64,000 nucleotides of DNA from Paraburkholderia edwinii (GCF_019428685.1 NZ_CP080096.1:1240001-1304000); one strand, 5' to 3'. Counted from the stretch's first letter, positions 1 to 9,585 are shown. The notes: generated by a model not told the origin, from the sequence alone. Numbers and translations are program-made.

Positions 1-501
1 GGAAATTCGCGCGATCAGTGCCGCGCACGCCTGGTTTAGCGGGTCGCGGATTTTACAAACGAGGATTTCCGACGCGCTTTCAGGTTCGTATCCGGCCTGC
101 TCGCGCGCGAAGAACATGCGCCGGCCGGGCTTGCTGGTTTTGGCAAAGGCGGCGTCGGCGATCGCTTCCTGAATGCGCAGGAACGCATCGATCAAGGTAG
201 CCGTGTCGGCGTTCTCGCGCAGCACGTTCTGCGCATGTTCGACGGCCGGTCCAAATGTTTTCCACGCTTCGTCGGCCAGCGCTTCGACGCATGCGCGATA
301 GACGCCTTCCTTGTTCTCGAAGTAGTACTGCAGCGCCGGTGCGTTGACGCCGGCGCGTGCCGCGATATCGCGTGTCGAGGCGCCGTCGAAGCCGTATTCG
401 CCAAACAGTTCGACCGCTGCATCGATGATCCGGTGGCGCGTTTCATCGCCGCGCGCATAGCCGCCATCGGGCGACCGGCGCAGCTTCTTTGCGGGGTTCA
501 T
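1..501 (-). CDS. TetR family transcriptional regulator, CecR-like (3' end outside window)
   Basis: The frame is open from an ATG at 501 down to base 1, giving 167 codons without a stop, so the C-terminus lies outside the window. The N-terminus MNPAKKLRRSPDGG leads into a TetR helix-turn-helix at about residues 22-68, with the motif STRDIAARAGVNAPALQYYF typical of the family. The C-terminal part resembles the ligand domain of CecR/YbiH-type regulators. The gene is divergent from an EmrAB-type efflux operon. A near-perfect palindrome over that operon's promoter (555-572) suggests local repression released by a toxic ligand. A GGAG stands upstream of the ATG. The identity of the ligand cannot be read from the sequence. 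Confidence 0.85.
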   Translation of the reverse strand, partial: MNPAKKLRRSPDGGYARGDETRHRIIDAAVELFGEYGFDGASTRDIAARAGVNAPALQYYFENKEGVYRACVEALADEAWKTFGPAVEHAQNVLRENADTATLIDAFLRIQEAIADAAFAKTSKPGRRMFFAREQAGYEPESASEILVCKIRDPLNQACAALIARIS

Positions 502-536
502 GCATTTTTCTCCGTTGCTCCCGAGAAATATAACAC

Positions 537-566
537 TTGACACAATTTTATCGGCTGGAATAATTA
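537..566 (+). promoter_or_regulatory. Probable sigma70 promoter of the efflux operon
   Basis: A perfect TTGACA lies at 537-542. It is followed after 17-18 bp by ATAATT/TAATTA at 560-566, which works as a -10 element. The predicted transcript would start near 573, about 25 bases before the efflux ATG at 596. The -10 lies inside the palindrome at 555-572, as expected for a repressible promoter. Confidence 0.6.
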
Positions 567-572
567 TGCCAG
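555..572. promoter_or_regulatory. Palindromic operator, probable TetR binding site
   Basis: CTGGAATAATTATGCCAG equals its own reverse complement at 16 of 18 positions. It covers the -10 region of the efflux promoter and lies in the intergenic space between the TetR gene and the operon. Size, symmetry and position fit a TetR-family operator. Binding by the neighbouring regulator is inferred. Confidence 0.6.
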
Positions 573-595
573 TTGGAAAAAATTGGACCAAAATA

Positions 596-1747
596 ATGTC
601 AACAACCGCAGGCTCTCCTAACCGCCCTGTTCCGGCTGAACCCGCTAAAGGCTCTTCTGCCGCAGGCGCAAGGCGTCCCAGCCGGCGCATGGTGCTGATC
701 GTGCTGGGTGCCGCCGCGCTGATCGTCGGCGCGCTCTGGCTCGTGCGCTGGTGGACCGTGGGCCGCTTCATCGAAAGCACCGACGACGCGTATTTGCAGG
801 CCGACAGTGTGACGGTCGCGCCGAAAGTGGCGGGTTATGTCACGAAGGTATTCGTCGGCGATAACCAGGTCGTCAAGCCCGGCGATCCGCTGGTGCAGCT
901 CGACGCGCGCCAGTATCAGGTCGCGCTGGACCAGGCGCTCGCCACGATCGATGCACGCAAGGCCGACATCGCACGCGCGCAGGCCGACATCAAGCAGCAG
1001 CAAGCCAACATCGCGCAGGCGCTCGCGCAGCAGCAGGTCTCGCGCGTGAGCGCGCGGCATGCGAGCGATGAGGTGCGTCGTTACGCGCCGCTTATCGCCA
1101 CGGGCGCCGAAACCAGCGAACGGCTGTCGGAGCTGACGAGCAGCCGCGATCAGGCCAACGCCACGCTCGCCGCGAATGCGGCGGCCGTCGATGCGGCGCG
1201 CTCGCAGGTCGCATCGCTCACCGCGCAGCTTGCGCAGGCCAAGGCGCAACTCGAAGCGGCGCAAGCCAGCGCGGCGCAATCGCAGCTCGACCTCGACAAC
1301 ACGACGGTGCGCAGCGCGCTAGGCGGCAAGATCGGAGATCGCACCGTGCGCGTGGGCCAATACATGCAGCCGGGCACGCGGATGCTGACAGTCGTGCCCG
1401 TGCAGAACACCTATCTCGTGGCCAATTTCAAGGAAACGCAGGTGGGCCGCATGCGTATCGGCCAGCCGGTGGACATGCATGTCGATGCCTTGCCTGGCCA
1501 CGATCTGCATGGTGTGGTCGACAGCTTTTCTCCGGGCACGGGCTCGCAATTCGCCTTGCTGCCGCCCGAGAACGCGACCGGCAACTTCACGAAGATCGTG
1601 CAACGCGTGCCGGTGCGGATTCGTATCGAGACGGGCCCGGAAACGCGTAGCGTGCTGTTGCCGGGGCTCTCGGTGACGGTCGACGTCGACACGCGTTCCG
1701 CGCGCGATCGCGATGCGCGCATCGATGCAGAGAACCAACGTGGCTAA
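596..1747 (+). CDS. EmrA-like membrane fusion protein (HlyD family)
   Basis: This is the periplasmic adaptor of a tripartite efflux pump, 383 aa from the ATG at 596. That start is chosen because a promoter and operator occupy the DNA just upstream, and longer reading would begin inside the TetR gene. A single membrane helix lies at about residues 32-52 after an Arg-rich cytoplasmic tail. The typical barrel-sandwich entry (STDDAYLQADSVTVAPKVAG) follows, then a long Ala/Gln-rich coiled-coil hairpin at about 115-225 and a beta-barrel domain to the end. The stop overlaps the start region of the MFS gene, so translation is probably coupled. Its partners are the DHA2 permease and the outer membrane factor that follow. 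Confidence 0.9.
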   Translation: MSTTAGSPNRPVPAEPAKGSSAAGARRPSRRMVLIVLGAAALIVGALWLVRWWTVGRFIESTDDAYLQADSVTVAPKVAGYVTKVFVGDNQVVKPGDPLVQLDARQYQVALDQALATIDARKADIARAQADIKQQQANIAQALAQQQVSRVSARHASDEVRRYAPLIATGAETSERLSELTSSRDQANATLAANAAAVDAARSQVASLTAQLAQAKAQLEAAQASAAQSQLDLDNTTVRSALGGKIGDRTVRVGQYMQPGTRMLTVVPVQNTYLVANFKETQVGRMRIGQPVDMHVDALPGHDLHGVVDSFSPGTGSQFALLPPENATGNFTKIVQRVPVRIRIETGPETRSVLLPGLSVTVDVDTRSARDRDARIDAENQRG

Positions 1748-3356
1748 TTCATCCGCGCCGGCGCCCGGCGCCGCTTCTCATGCATCGCATGCTCCGCACT
1801 CCGAACCGCGTGCCAGCGCGAGCGACTGGATCGCCGTCGCCGCAGGCGCACTCGGCGCGTTGATGGCGACGCTCGATATTTCCATCACGAACTCCGCGCT
1901 GCCGCAAATTCAAGGCGAAATCGGCGCGACTGGAACTGAGGGCACGTGGATCTCGACCGGCTACCTGATGTCGGAAATCGTGATGATTCCGCTCGCCGCG
2001 TGGCTGACGCGCGTATTCGGCTTGCGCAATTTCCTGTTCACGAATTCGGCGCTATTCATTGCGTTTTCGATGATGTGCGGCTGGTCGCACACGCTGCCGA
2101 TGATGATTGCCGGCCGCATCGGGCAGGGCTTCACCGGCGGCGCGCTGATTCCGACCGCGCAGACCATCATCCGCACGCGCCTGCCGCTGTCGCAGATGCC
2201 GGTCGGCATGACCATGTTCGGCTTGATCGTGCTGCTCGGGCCGTTGTTAGGGCCCGTCGTTGGCGGATGGCTCGCGGAAAACATCAGCTGGAGCTGGTGT
2301 TTCTTTATGAATCTGCCGATCTGTCTTGCGCTGATGACGCTGCTCGTGGTCGGCTTACCGTCGGATAAGCCGCACTGGGAGGCGTTTTTGAAGGCGGACT
2401 GGCTCGGCATCGTCGGCCTTGCGATCGGGCTCAGTTCGCTGACGGTGGTGCTCGAGGAAGGTCAGCGCGAGCGCTGGTTCGAGTCGTCGCTGATCATCTC
2501 GCTTACGTGCGTATCGGTGTTCGGCATGGTCCTGATCGGCGCTTCGCAATTGACGGCGAAGAAACCAATCCTGCGCTTGAGCCTGATGCGCAATCCGAAC
2601 TATGCAAGCGTGATTATCATCGTGTCGGCAGTGGGCGCGGCGCTGTATGGCGTGTCGTATCTGCTGCCGCAGTTTCTCGGCATCGTGGCGGGCTATAACG
2701 CGGAACAGTCGGGCGCGATCATGCTGTTGTCCGGATTGCCCGCGTTCATGATCATGCCGGTCTTGCCGCGGATGCTGGCGAAGTTCGACTTCCGCCTGCT
2801 CGTGATCACCGGGCTGCTGATGTACGCGGCCAGTTGCATGCTCGATATCGATTTGACCGCGCAAAGCGTCGGGCACGACTTCGTCTGGTCGCAACTGATA
2901 CGCGGCACCGCGCAGATGCTCGCGATGATGCCGCTCAATCAGGCGTCGATGGCGGCTGTGTCGCGCGAAGATTCGGGCGATGCAGCGGGTTTGTACAACA
3001 TGGCGCGTAACCTGGGCGGGTCGATCGGCCTTGCGATTATCGGCACGGTGATCGATCGGCGCACGACGTTCCATACCGCGATGATTCGCGAATCGGTCAG
3101 CGCGAATTCGCTGATTGGTCAGGAAAACCTCGCAACCAACGCGGCTAACTGGTTCACGCATACGGGCGACATGGCGTACTCGCATATGCGCGCGCTTGGG
3201 CAACTCGCCACGCAGATCCAGCAGCAGGCCACTGTCATGACGTATTCGGAAACCTTCTATCTGCTCGGCATCGCGCTGCTTGCGTGCATTCCGCTTGCGC
3301 TGCTGCTGAAAACGCCGCGCCGGAATGCACCGGCGCCTCCGTCGGCTGGACACTAA
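1725..3356 (+). CDS. EmrB/QacA-type MFS drug efflux permease (DHA2 family)
   Basis: Proton-driven drug antiporter with about 14 predicted membrane helices, around 543 aa. The N-terminal helix carries ATLDISITNSALPQIQ, and GRIGQGFTGGALIPTAQT corresponds to family motif C. The start is uncertain: ATG at 1725 is used, but a GTG at 1740 has a better upstream AGAG and would reduce the overlap with the fusion-protein gene to 8 bases. The TAA stop overlaps the ATG of the next gene by one base. With the EmrA-like protein and the outer membrane factor it should form a complete pump through both membranes. The substrate is unknown. Confidence 0.9.
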   Translation: MQRTNVANSSAPAPGAASHASHAPHSEPRASASDWIAVAAGALGALMATLDISITNSALPQIQGEIGATGTEGTWISTGYLMSEIVMIPLAAWLTRVFGLRNFLFTNSALFIAFSMMCGWSHTLPMMIAGRIGQGFTGGALIPTAQTIIRTRLPLSQMPVGMTMFGLIVLLGPLLGPVVGGWLAENISWSWCFFMNLPICLALMTLLVVGLPSDKPHWEAFLKADWLGIVGLAIGLSSLTVVLEEGQRERWFESSLIISLTCVSVFGMVLIGASQLTAKKPILRLSLMRNPNYASVIIIVSAVGAALYGVSYLLPQFLGIVAGYNAEQSGAIMLLSGLPAFMIMPVLPRMLAKFDFRLLVITGLLMYAASCMLDIDLTAQSVGHDFVWSQLIRGTAQMLAMMPLNQASMAAVSREDSGDAAGLYNMARNLGGSIGLAIIGTVIDRRTTFHTAMIRESVSANSLIGQENLATNAANWFTHTGDMAYSHMRALGQLATQIQQQATVMTYSETFYLLGIALLACIPLALLLKTPRRNAPAPPSAGH

Positions 3357-4858
3357 TGGCGCTTATGTCGCTTTTTCACATCAATATGACGTTCAACCGT
3401 CCTTCGTGTTCTGCAGTCGCGGCTGCTGCGTTGCTGTCCGCGCTTGTGCTTCCGGGCTGCACGGTCGGCCCTGACTATCGCGGCGCGCCCGCTGTCGCGC
3501 AGGATTCGACCGGCAGCAAGACCTTCGTGCGCGCGGCGAATTCCGGCACGACGATGACGCCGGCGCCGCCGAACCAGTGGTGGCTCGCATTCAACGACCC
3601 GCAGTTAAGCGAACTCATCGCGGCCGCGTTTGCGCATAGTCCCGATGTGCGTATCGCACAGGCGCGTTTGCGCGAATCGCGCGCGCAGCTCGATCAGCAG
3701 AATGCCAACGAGTTGCCGAAGCTGTCGGCGAATGCGGCCGCGTTGCGCGCGCGCGAGCCGGACCTGAGTGCGTTTAATAGCGGCAATAACGGCGGCAACG
3801 GAAGCACGTCGTCTTCGGGGCGCGGCCCGCTGCAACTCTATACGGCCGGCTTCGACGCGTCGTGGGAAATCGATCTGTTCGGCGGCACGCGGCGCGCGAT
3901 CGAAGCAGCATCGACGAACGCGCAGGCCGTCGACGCCGATCTTGCGGATACCCAGGTATCGCTTGCGGCCGAGGTCGCTCGCACCTATATCGAACTGCGC
4001 GACGAGCAGACACGTCTTGAGATCGCGCAGCGTCAGGCGCAGACCGAGCAGAACATACTGACGCTCACGCAGCAGCGCCGCGCACGCGGCACGGCGGCGG
4101 ACGTCGATGTCGAGCGCCTGACCACGCAGGTCGAGAACACGCGTGCGACGATCAGTCCGCTCGACGCGCAAGTGACCGATTCGCTCGACCGTCTCGCGGT
4201 GTTGACCGGCCGCGCACCCGGCGCGCTCGACGAACAGCTTGCCGCCACACGCCCGCTGCCGGCGTTGCCTCAGACCGTTTCAATCGGCGACCCATCGGCG
4301 ATGTTGCAGCAGCGGCCCGACATTCGCGCAGCGGAACGGCGGCTTGCGTCGAGCAATGCGGAAATCGGCGAGCATGTTGCGGATTTTTTTCCAAAGGTGA
4401 CTTTGCTTGGCGATATCGGCTTTAGCGCAAGCGATCCGGGTCATCTGATACGCAAGAGCAATTTTAGCTGGGTGACGGTGCCGTATCTGCAATGGAACGT
4501 GTTCGATTTCGGTCGCACGCTAGGCAGCGTGCATGCGGCCGAGGCGTCGCGCGACGAGGCAGAGGCTCAATACACGAAGACCGTGCTCGAGGCGCTGCAG
4601 GATGCGAATTCGTCGCTTTCACGCTATGGGCACCAACGCGAGCATCTCGTCACGTTGCAGAAGGTCGAAGCGTCGGCCACTCATTCGGCTGTGCTGATGC
4701 GGCAGCGCTATACCGCGGGCGTATCGACCTTGATCGATTTGCTCGATACGCAGCGCCAGGAGTTTACGGCGCAGCAGAATGTCGTTGCGGGGCAAGCCGA
4801 GTTGCTGAAAGACTTCGTATCGCTGCAGAAGAGCCTCGGTCTTGGCTGGCAGATTTGA
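3356..4858 (+). CDS. RND-type efflux outer membrane factor lipoprotein (NodT/OprM family)
   Basis: TolC-like outer membrane channel, 500 aa. The ATG at 3356 overlaps the MFS stop (TAATG), which supports coupling. An internal ATG at 3386 gives a shorter signal peptide. The signal ends in the lipobox LPGC, so the mature protein is predicted to be a lipoprotein. Two OEP repeats follow, with the family signatures VGPDYRGAP, WWLAFNDPQL, FDASWEIDLFGG and, in the second half, LLQQRPDIRAAERRL. It completes the pump made by the two preceding genes and is the last gene of the operon. A LysR gene converges 27 bases further on. Confidence 0.9.
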   Translation: MALMSLFHINMTFNRPSCSAVAAAALLSALVLPGCTVGPDYRGAPAVAQDSTGSKTFVRAANSGTTMTPAPPNQWWLAFNDPQLSELIAAAFAHSPDVRIAQARLRESRAQLDQQNANELPKLSANAAALRAREPDLSAFNSGNNGGNGSTSSSGRGPLQLYTAGFDASWEIDLFGGTRRAIEAASTNAQAVDADLADTQVSLAAEVARTYIELRDEQTRLEIAQRQAQTEQNILTLTQQRRARGTAADVDVERLTTQVENTRATISPLDAQVTDSLDRLAVLTGRAPGALDEQLAATRPLPALPQTVSIGDPSAMLQQRPDIRAAERRLASSNAEIGEHVADFFPKVTLLGDIGFSASDPGHLIRKSNFSWVTVPYLQWNVFDFGRTLGSVHAAEASRDEAEAQYTKTVLEALQDANSSLSRYGHQREHLVTLQKVEASATHSAVLMRQRYTAGVSTLIDLLDTQRQEFTAQQNVVAGQAELLKDFVSLQKSLGLGWQI

Positions 4859-4885
4859 TCTCTCGACTAACTTGTTTGTTCGCGT

Positions 4886-5764
4886 TTATACGCTGCCTTG
4901 ATCCGTGCCCTTGCCGAGCGCAAGCACGATCTGTTCATGCATCGCATCGACCGCCTGCGAGCGCACGGACTTCTTGCCTCGAACAAGCGCAACGTCGAGC
5001 TCCGGCAGATCGGGCAAGCCGTGCCGCGCATCGAGAATTTTCAGCGCGGGCGGCACGCTGCAGCGCGTCAGCACGGCGATCGCCATTCCGCTTGCGGCCG
5101 CGGCATGCTGGCCCGCGACGTTCGGGCTGTGATACACGATGCGATAGTCGCGCTTCTGGGCCGCCAACGCTGAAAGCGCGATGGCGCGCGGCAGACTGCC
5201 GGCCTCGTGCACCGCAATCGGCAGCGGGTCGCGGCGCCACGCTTCATGTTGTTCATCGCCGACCCACACCAGACCTTCGCGGAACAGCAGTGTGCCGCGC
5301 TCAGGATGATCGCGCGTGACGACCGCCAGTTCGAGCTCGCTGCGCTCGACTTTCGGTATCAGCACGGTGGACTGCTCGCAGACGAGCGTGACTTCGATGT
5401 TCGGATAGCGCGTCGAAAACTGGCGCAGAACGGAGGTGAGATAGGCCATCGCGTAGTCGTCGGGGACGCCGAGGCGAATGCGGCCGGTGATGTGCGCGCC
5501 ATGAATGGCGGCCAATGCTTCCGCTTGCAATTCGAGCATGCGACGTGCGTAAACGAGCAAGTCCGCGCCGACCGGGGTGAGCGACACGTGCTTCGAATCG
5601 CGCGAAAGCAGCGGTTTGCCTACCGCTTCCTCGAGCTTCTTGATCTGCATGCTCACGGCGGATTGAGAACGGTAGACGAGCCTCGCCGCGGCGGTGAGGG
5701 AGCCGGTATCGACGACCGCCACAAATGCGCGCAGCCAGTCCGTTTGCAAGTCTTTGGGTTGCAT
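4886..5764 (-). CDS. LysR family transcriptional regulator
   Basis: 292 aa with the standard layout: a winged HTH at residues 6-65 (FVAVVDTGSLTAAARLVYRS, then QSAVSMQIKKLEEAVGK) and a periplasmic-binding-like effector domain to the C-terminus. The HTH resembles the LrhA/HexA/PecT group, although the ligand is unknown. It is divergent from the EamA permease gene, with 71 bases between the two starts. By LysR convention it probably controls that permease as well as itself. Confidence 0.88.
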   Translation of the reverse strand: MQPKDLQTDWLRAFVAVVDTGSLTAAARLVYRSQSAVSMQIKKLEEAVGKPLLSRDSKHVSLTPVGADLLVYARRMLELQAEALAAIHGAHITGRIRLGVPDDYAMAYLTSVLRQFSTRYPNIEVTLVCEQSTVLIPKVERSELELAVVTRDHPERGTLLFREGLVWVGDEQHEAWRRDPLPIAVHEAGSLPRAIALSALAAQKRDYRIVYHSPNVAGQHAAAASGMAIAVLTRCSVPPALKILDARHGLPDLPELDVALVRGKKSVRSQAVDAMHEQIVLALGKGTDQGSV

Positions 5765-5835
5765 GTCTTCTATTCGATTTTCGAAAGATTAAATCAATAT
5801 AAATTCGCTTTTGCGATGCCGTCAATGCGCACAGA

Positions 5836-6783
5836 ATGCGCTGCATGAAATCTTCGACATCGACTTCCAGTGTGATAAGCGACGCGCAATGCGCTGATGT
5901 GCAAAGCGCGGCCCGGCACGAGCAGGGCGGCGCCACGTTGATGGTGCTCGGCGGCGTCATGCTCGGCACCATTGGCATCTTTATCGAAGAGGCGGGGCAG
6001 GATCCCATCACGACCGTCCTGTTCCGATGCTTCTTCGGCGGCGTTGCGCTGTCGCTCTGGGGCCTTGCGCAAGGGCGCATCGCGGAACTGCGCCTGACGG
6101 GGCGCGCATTGCGCTATGCGGTCGCGGCGGGGTTGCTGATGGTCGTGAACTGGGGGCTTTTTTTCGCTGCCATTCCACGAACGTCGATTGCCGTATCGAC
6201 CGTGATTTTTCATGTGCAACCGTTCTGGGTCATCGCGATGGGCGCATGGTTGCTGCGGGAGAAGATTTCGGCGCAACGCGCGGTAGCGACGGTCATCGCG
6301 CTCGTCGGTCTCGTGCTGGCAACAGGTGTGCTGAATGGCCACGGCCAACCAGGTAGCCGAGTATCGGCCGACTACTGGAGCGGCGTGGCGATGTGCCTCG
6401 TCGGCTCCTTCGCCTATGCGGGCGTCACGATGATCGCGAGAATGGCGACGCAAGTCAGTTCCTTTGCGCTTGCATGGTGGCAATGCCTGATCGGCCTGTT
6501 AGCGACGTGCTGGTGGCCCTTGCTGCATGGTCTGCCGGGTTGGGGCGTGGCGTGGGGATGGCTCGCGGGCATCGGGGTTATCCATACGGGCCTTGCGTAT
6601 GTTGTGCTCTACGCGGGCATGAGCCGGTTGAAGACAGGCAATATTGCGCTGCTGCAATTTGTTTATCCGTTGACCGCGATTCTCGTCGACAGAGTCGTGT
6701 ATGGACACGCGCTTGGATCAACGCAGATCGTCGGCGTATGCGTGATGGCGGTGACGTTGTGGTGTGTCAGGCGGATGCGTTGA
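5836..6783 (+). CDS. EamA family (DMT superfamily) transporter
   Basis: About 315 aa with ten predicted membrane helices in two EamA repeats. The first begins at LMVLGGVMLGTIGIFIEEAG and the second at YWSGVAMCLVGSFAYAGVT. Such proteins usually export amino acids, purines or drugs through the inner membrane; the substrate cannot be told here. ATGs at 5836 and 5845 are both possible and neither has a strong ribosome-binding site. It is divergent from the LysR gene and is probably controlled by it. Confidence 0.85.
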   Translation: MRCMKSSTSTSSVISDAQCADVQSAARHEQGGATLMVLGGVMLGTIGIFIEEAGQDPITTVLFRCFFGGVALSLWGLAQGRIAELRLTGRALRYAVAAGLLMVVNWGLFFAAIPRTSIAVSTVIFHVQPFWVIAMGAWLLREKISAQRAVATVIALVGLVLATGVLNGHGQPGSRVSADYWSGVAMCLVGSFAYAGVTMIARMATQVSSFALAWWQCLIGLLATCWWPLLHGLPGWGVAWGWLAGIGVIHTGLAYVVLYAGMSRLKTGNIALLQFVYPLTAILVDRVVYGHALGSTQIVGVCVMAVTLWCVRRMR

Positions 6784-6951
6784 TGGGTTGTGCGTGCAAG
6801 CCGTGAGCGTGCGTATGAAATAAGGCCTGCGGGCAGAGGCGCGACGCATCGGGTGGAGGGAGGTATCCTGCGATTTGGAGATGCGATCAAGGTAAGATGA
6901 AGCGGTCGAGGTGCGACGCGCGCGCCCCTCTAATCCGAAGGAGCGACAACC

Positions 6952-8145
6952 GTGCTGAACGAGACGACGGGACCTCGCATTCATCAGATTAAGCAAGGCG
7001 TCAGGCTCGCGTCCGGCTTCGGGGACGGACTCAGAAAGAAGTGGAGTGTTTTGCGGGTCTCACCCGCACAGGCAAAGGTGCTCGCCGGCGCGCTCACGCT
7101 ACTGATCTTTGCGTTGGACTGCTACTTACCGGTTCCGCTCAACGTTGCGAAGCTGTACCTGTTCGTCGTGATCGTGCTCGCCTGGACGCGATCCGTTCGA
7201 TGGTTATGGGGCGGCGCTGCAATCGTAGCGGTACTGGCTGTCATTATTCTGATCTTTAGACACGGGGTCGCGGGTCCGCAAGATATCGCTGCGATCGATT
7301 GGGCGAACCGCTATTTTACGGCTGGCATGCTGCTGGTCATTGCGGGTCTTGTTCATAGCGGAATGGCGATACTGGTCGCGCGCCGGCATGCAGAGGAAGC
7401 GCTTCGGCGCGCCGAGGCGGACTTCGCGCACGCCGCGCGCATCTCGATGCTCGGCGAACTCACTGCATCGATTGCCCATGAACTGAAGCAACCGCTAGCG
7501 GCCATTAGTATCAATGGCCAGGCTGGGCTGCGCTGGCTCGACAGGCCGGAACCCAATATTGCGGAGGTGCGGGAGACGACTGCGCACGTTCTCGCTGAAG
7601 CGCGCCGGGCCGCCGATATCATCGATCATATTCGCGCGATGGCCATCCGGCGCGCGCCCGAGCAGTTGCCCGTATCGCTCGATGAACTTATCGAGGAGTC
7701 GCTAACGTTTCTGCGTCCTGAACTTGAGGCGCGCGGCGTGATCGTGTTTCACGAGTTCACTCCCGAAGCGCCGAACGTGCTCGCTGATCGCGTGCAGTTG
7801 CAACAGGTGATCGTCAATCTCGCCGTCAACGCGATGCAGGCGATGGAACAGGCGGACAGCCCACAGCGCCGAATGACTATCTCGACCTCCATGCCGAATG
7901 CCGCCACCGTGCGCTGCGCGATTGAGGATAGCGGCCCGGGCTTGATGTCCGATCATATGGGGCATCTTTTCGAGCGCTTCTTCACGACCAGGGAAAACGG
8001 TATGGGTATGGGTCTCGCGATCTGCCGCTCGATCATCGAGGCGCATGACGGGTGGATCGCGGCAGACACCGGTTCTGCCCACGGCGGTGCGCGCTTCTAT
8101 TTCACGCTTCCTGCCGTCGATACGTGCGCATCGCTTTCACGTTAG
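6952..8145 (+). CDS. Orphan sensor histidine kinase
   Basis: 397 aa. The N-terminal half has four or five hydrophobic segments at about residues 42-145. It continues into a dimerisation and phosphoacceptor helix with SIAHELKQPLAAI (His176), then the ATPase domain with the N box NLAVNAMQAM, G1 DSGPGL, F box FERFFTT and G2 GMGMGLAIC. All catalytic motifs are present. AAGGAG stands 10 bases before the start codon. No response regulator lies next to it in the window, so its partner must be elsewhere. Its last codons overlap by 9 bases with the end of the convergent aldehyde dehydrogenase gene. Confidence 0.9.
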   Translation: MLNETTGPRIHQIKQGVRLASGFGDGLRKKWSVLRVSPAQAKVLAGALTLLIFALDCYLPVPLNVAKLYLFVVIVLAWTRSVRWLWGGAAIVAVLAVIILIFRHGVAGPQDIAAIDWANRYFTAGMLLVIAGLVHSGMAILVARRHAEEALRRAEADFAHAARISMLGELTASIAHELKQPLAAISINGQAGLRWLDRPEPNIAEVRETTAHVLAEARRAADIIDHIRAMAIRRAPEQLPVSLDELIEESLTFLRPELEARGVIVFHEFTPEAPNVLADRVQLQQVIVNLAVNAMQAMEQADSPQRRMTISTSMPNAATVRCAIEDSGPGLMSDHMGHLFERFFTTRENGMGMGLAICRSIIEAHDGWIAADTGSAHGGARFYFTLPAVDTCASLSR

Positions 8146-9585
8146 CGCGAGCCAGACCGTCTTGGGTTCCGTGAAGTTTTCGATCGCTACATCGCCATGC
8201 TCGCGGCCGAAGCCGGAATCGCCCGAACCGCCCCACGGCAGACGCACATCCGTATAGCCGTAGGTATTGATCCACACGGTGCCGGCCTTCAGACCTGCGG
8301 CGACGCGATGCACGCGCCCGATATCGGCGCTCCATACGCCTGCGGCGAGACTATATAGCGTGCCGTTGGCGATTCGCACCGCGTCCTCTTCGTCATCGAA
8401 CGGAATCACGCTCGCGACGGGCCCGAAAATCTCTTCCTGGGAGATGCGCATTTCATGCGCGACATTGGCGAACACAGTCGGTTCGATGAAATAGCCGCGC
8501 GCACCCGTTCGTTTGCCACCGGTGACAAGCGACGCGCCTTCCTGTTTGCCGATGTCGACGTAGTCGAGAACGCTCTGCATCTGCTTTTCGGAAATAACCG
8601 GCCCCATATGCGTGTCGCGCTGCGCCGGGTCGCCGAGGCGGATCGATTTCGCGCGCGTGGCAAGCCGTTCAACCACTTCGTCGTACACCGCGCGCTGCAC
8701 GAGAATGCGCGAACCCGCCGAACACACTTGCCCCGCGTTGAAGAACACGCCCGATGCCGCAGCGCGCACGGCGTTGTCGAGATTCGCGTCGGCGAAGATC
8801 ACGTTCGCGGATTTGCCGCCCAGTTCTAGCGTCACGCGCTTGAAATTGCTCACCGCGCCTTGCAGAATGCCGCGCCCCACAGACGGCGAGCCGGTGAACG
8901 TGACTTTGTCGATACCCGGATGTTTGACAAGCGCGTCGCCGATCACGGACCCTTTGCCGGTGACGATGTTAAGCACGCCCGGCGGCACGCCTGCTTCGAG
9001 CGCGAGTCTGCCGATACGCAGCGCGGACAGCGGCGTGATTTCCGCGGGCTTCACAATCAATGTGCAACCGCAGGCGAGCGCGGGCGCGATTTTCCACATG
9101 CCGATCATCAGCGGGAAATTCCACGGCACGATCGCAGCGACCACGCCGACCGGTTCGCGCAGCGTGTAGGTCAGCGCATCGGGCCGTGCGGGCACCACCT
9201 GGCCGTTGATCTTGTCGCACCAGCCTGCGTAGTACGCGAGCGTATCGATCGCGGAGGGCACGTCCTGGCGCAACACGCCCCCGATCGGTTTGCCGGCGTC
9301 GCGGCATTCGAGCTCGGCGATTTCATCCTGATGCTCACGCAGCAAGTCGGAAAAGCGCATCAGAATGCGGCCGCGTTCCGCCGCGCGCATCGCGTTCCAC
9401 GGTTTCAATGCGGCACGCGCTGCTTGCACCGCGCGTTCGACATCCTCGACCGTGCCCTCGGCGACGAGCGCGATCGGCTCTTCGGTTGCAGGGTCGAGAT
9501 TGGTGGAGTACTTGCCGCCGCCGGGCGGCACGGCTTCGCCGCCGATCAGCAGATCGTGGCGCATCAGTTCGCGGGGGTTGTTCAT
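8137..9585 (-). CDS. NAD(P)-dependent aldehyde dehydrogenase
   Basis: 482 aa, full length for the ALDH superfamily and closest in look to betaine- or gamma-aminobutyraldehyde-type enzymes. It oxidises an aldehyde to the acid in the cytoplasm. The general base Glu254 lies in VTLELGGKSAN and the nucleophile Cys288 in FFNAGQVCSAG. The cofactor-binding stretches PWNFPLM, GSVIGDALVKHP and FTGSPSVGR are intact. Divergent from it is an M24 peptidase gene, with a 311-base intergenic region that contains a dyad. The specific aldehyde substrate is not determinable. Confidence 0.92.
   Translation of the reverse strand: MNNPRELMRHDLLIGGEAVPPGGGKYSTNLDPATEEPIALVAEGTVEDVERAVQAARAALKPWNAMRAAERGRILMRFSDLLREHQDEIAELECRDAGKPIGGVLRQDVPSAIDTLAYYAGWCDKINGQVVPARPDALTYTLREPVGVVAAIVPWNFPLMIGMWKIAPALACGCTLIVKPAEITPLSALRIGRLALEAGVPPGVLNIVTGKGSVIGDALVKHPGIDKVTFTGSPSVGRGILQGAVSNFKRVTLELGGKSANVIFADANLDNAVRAAASGVFFNAGQVCSAGSRILVQRAVYDEVVERLATRAKSIRLGDPAQRDTHMGPVISEKQMQSVLDYVDIGKQEGASLVTGGKRTGARGYFIEPTVFANVAHEMRISQEEIFGPVASVIPFDDEEDAVRIANGTLYSLAAGVWSADIGRVHRVAAGLKAGTVWINTYGYTDVRLPWGGSGDSGFGREHGDVAIENFTEPKTVWLALT

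Noticed and set aside
596..4858. Assignment of the first operon as emrAB by name
   Set aside because: The architecture matches EmrA/EmrB, but many DHA2 pumps share it, so no gene symbols are given.
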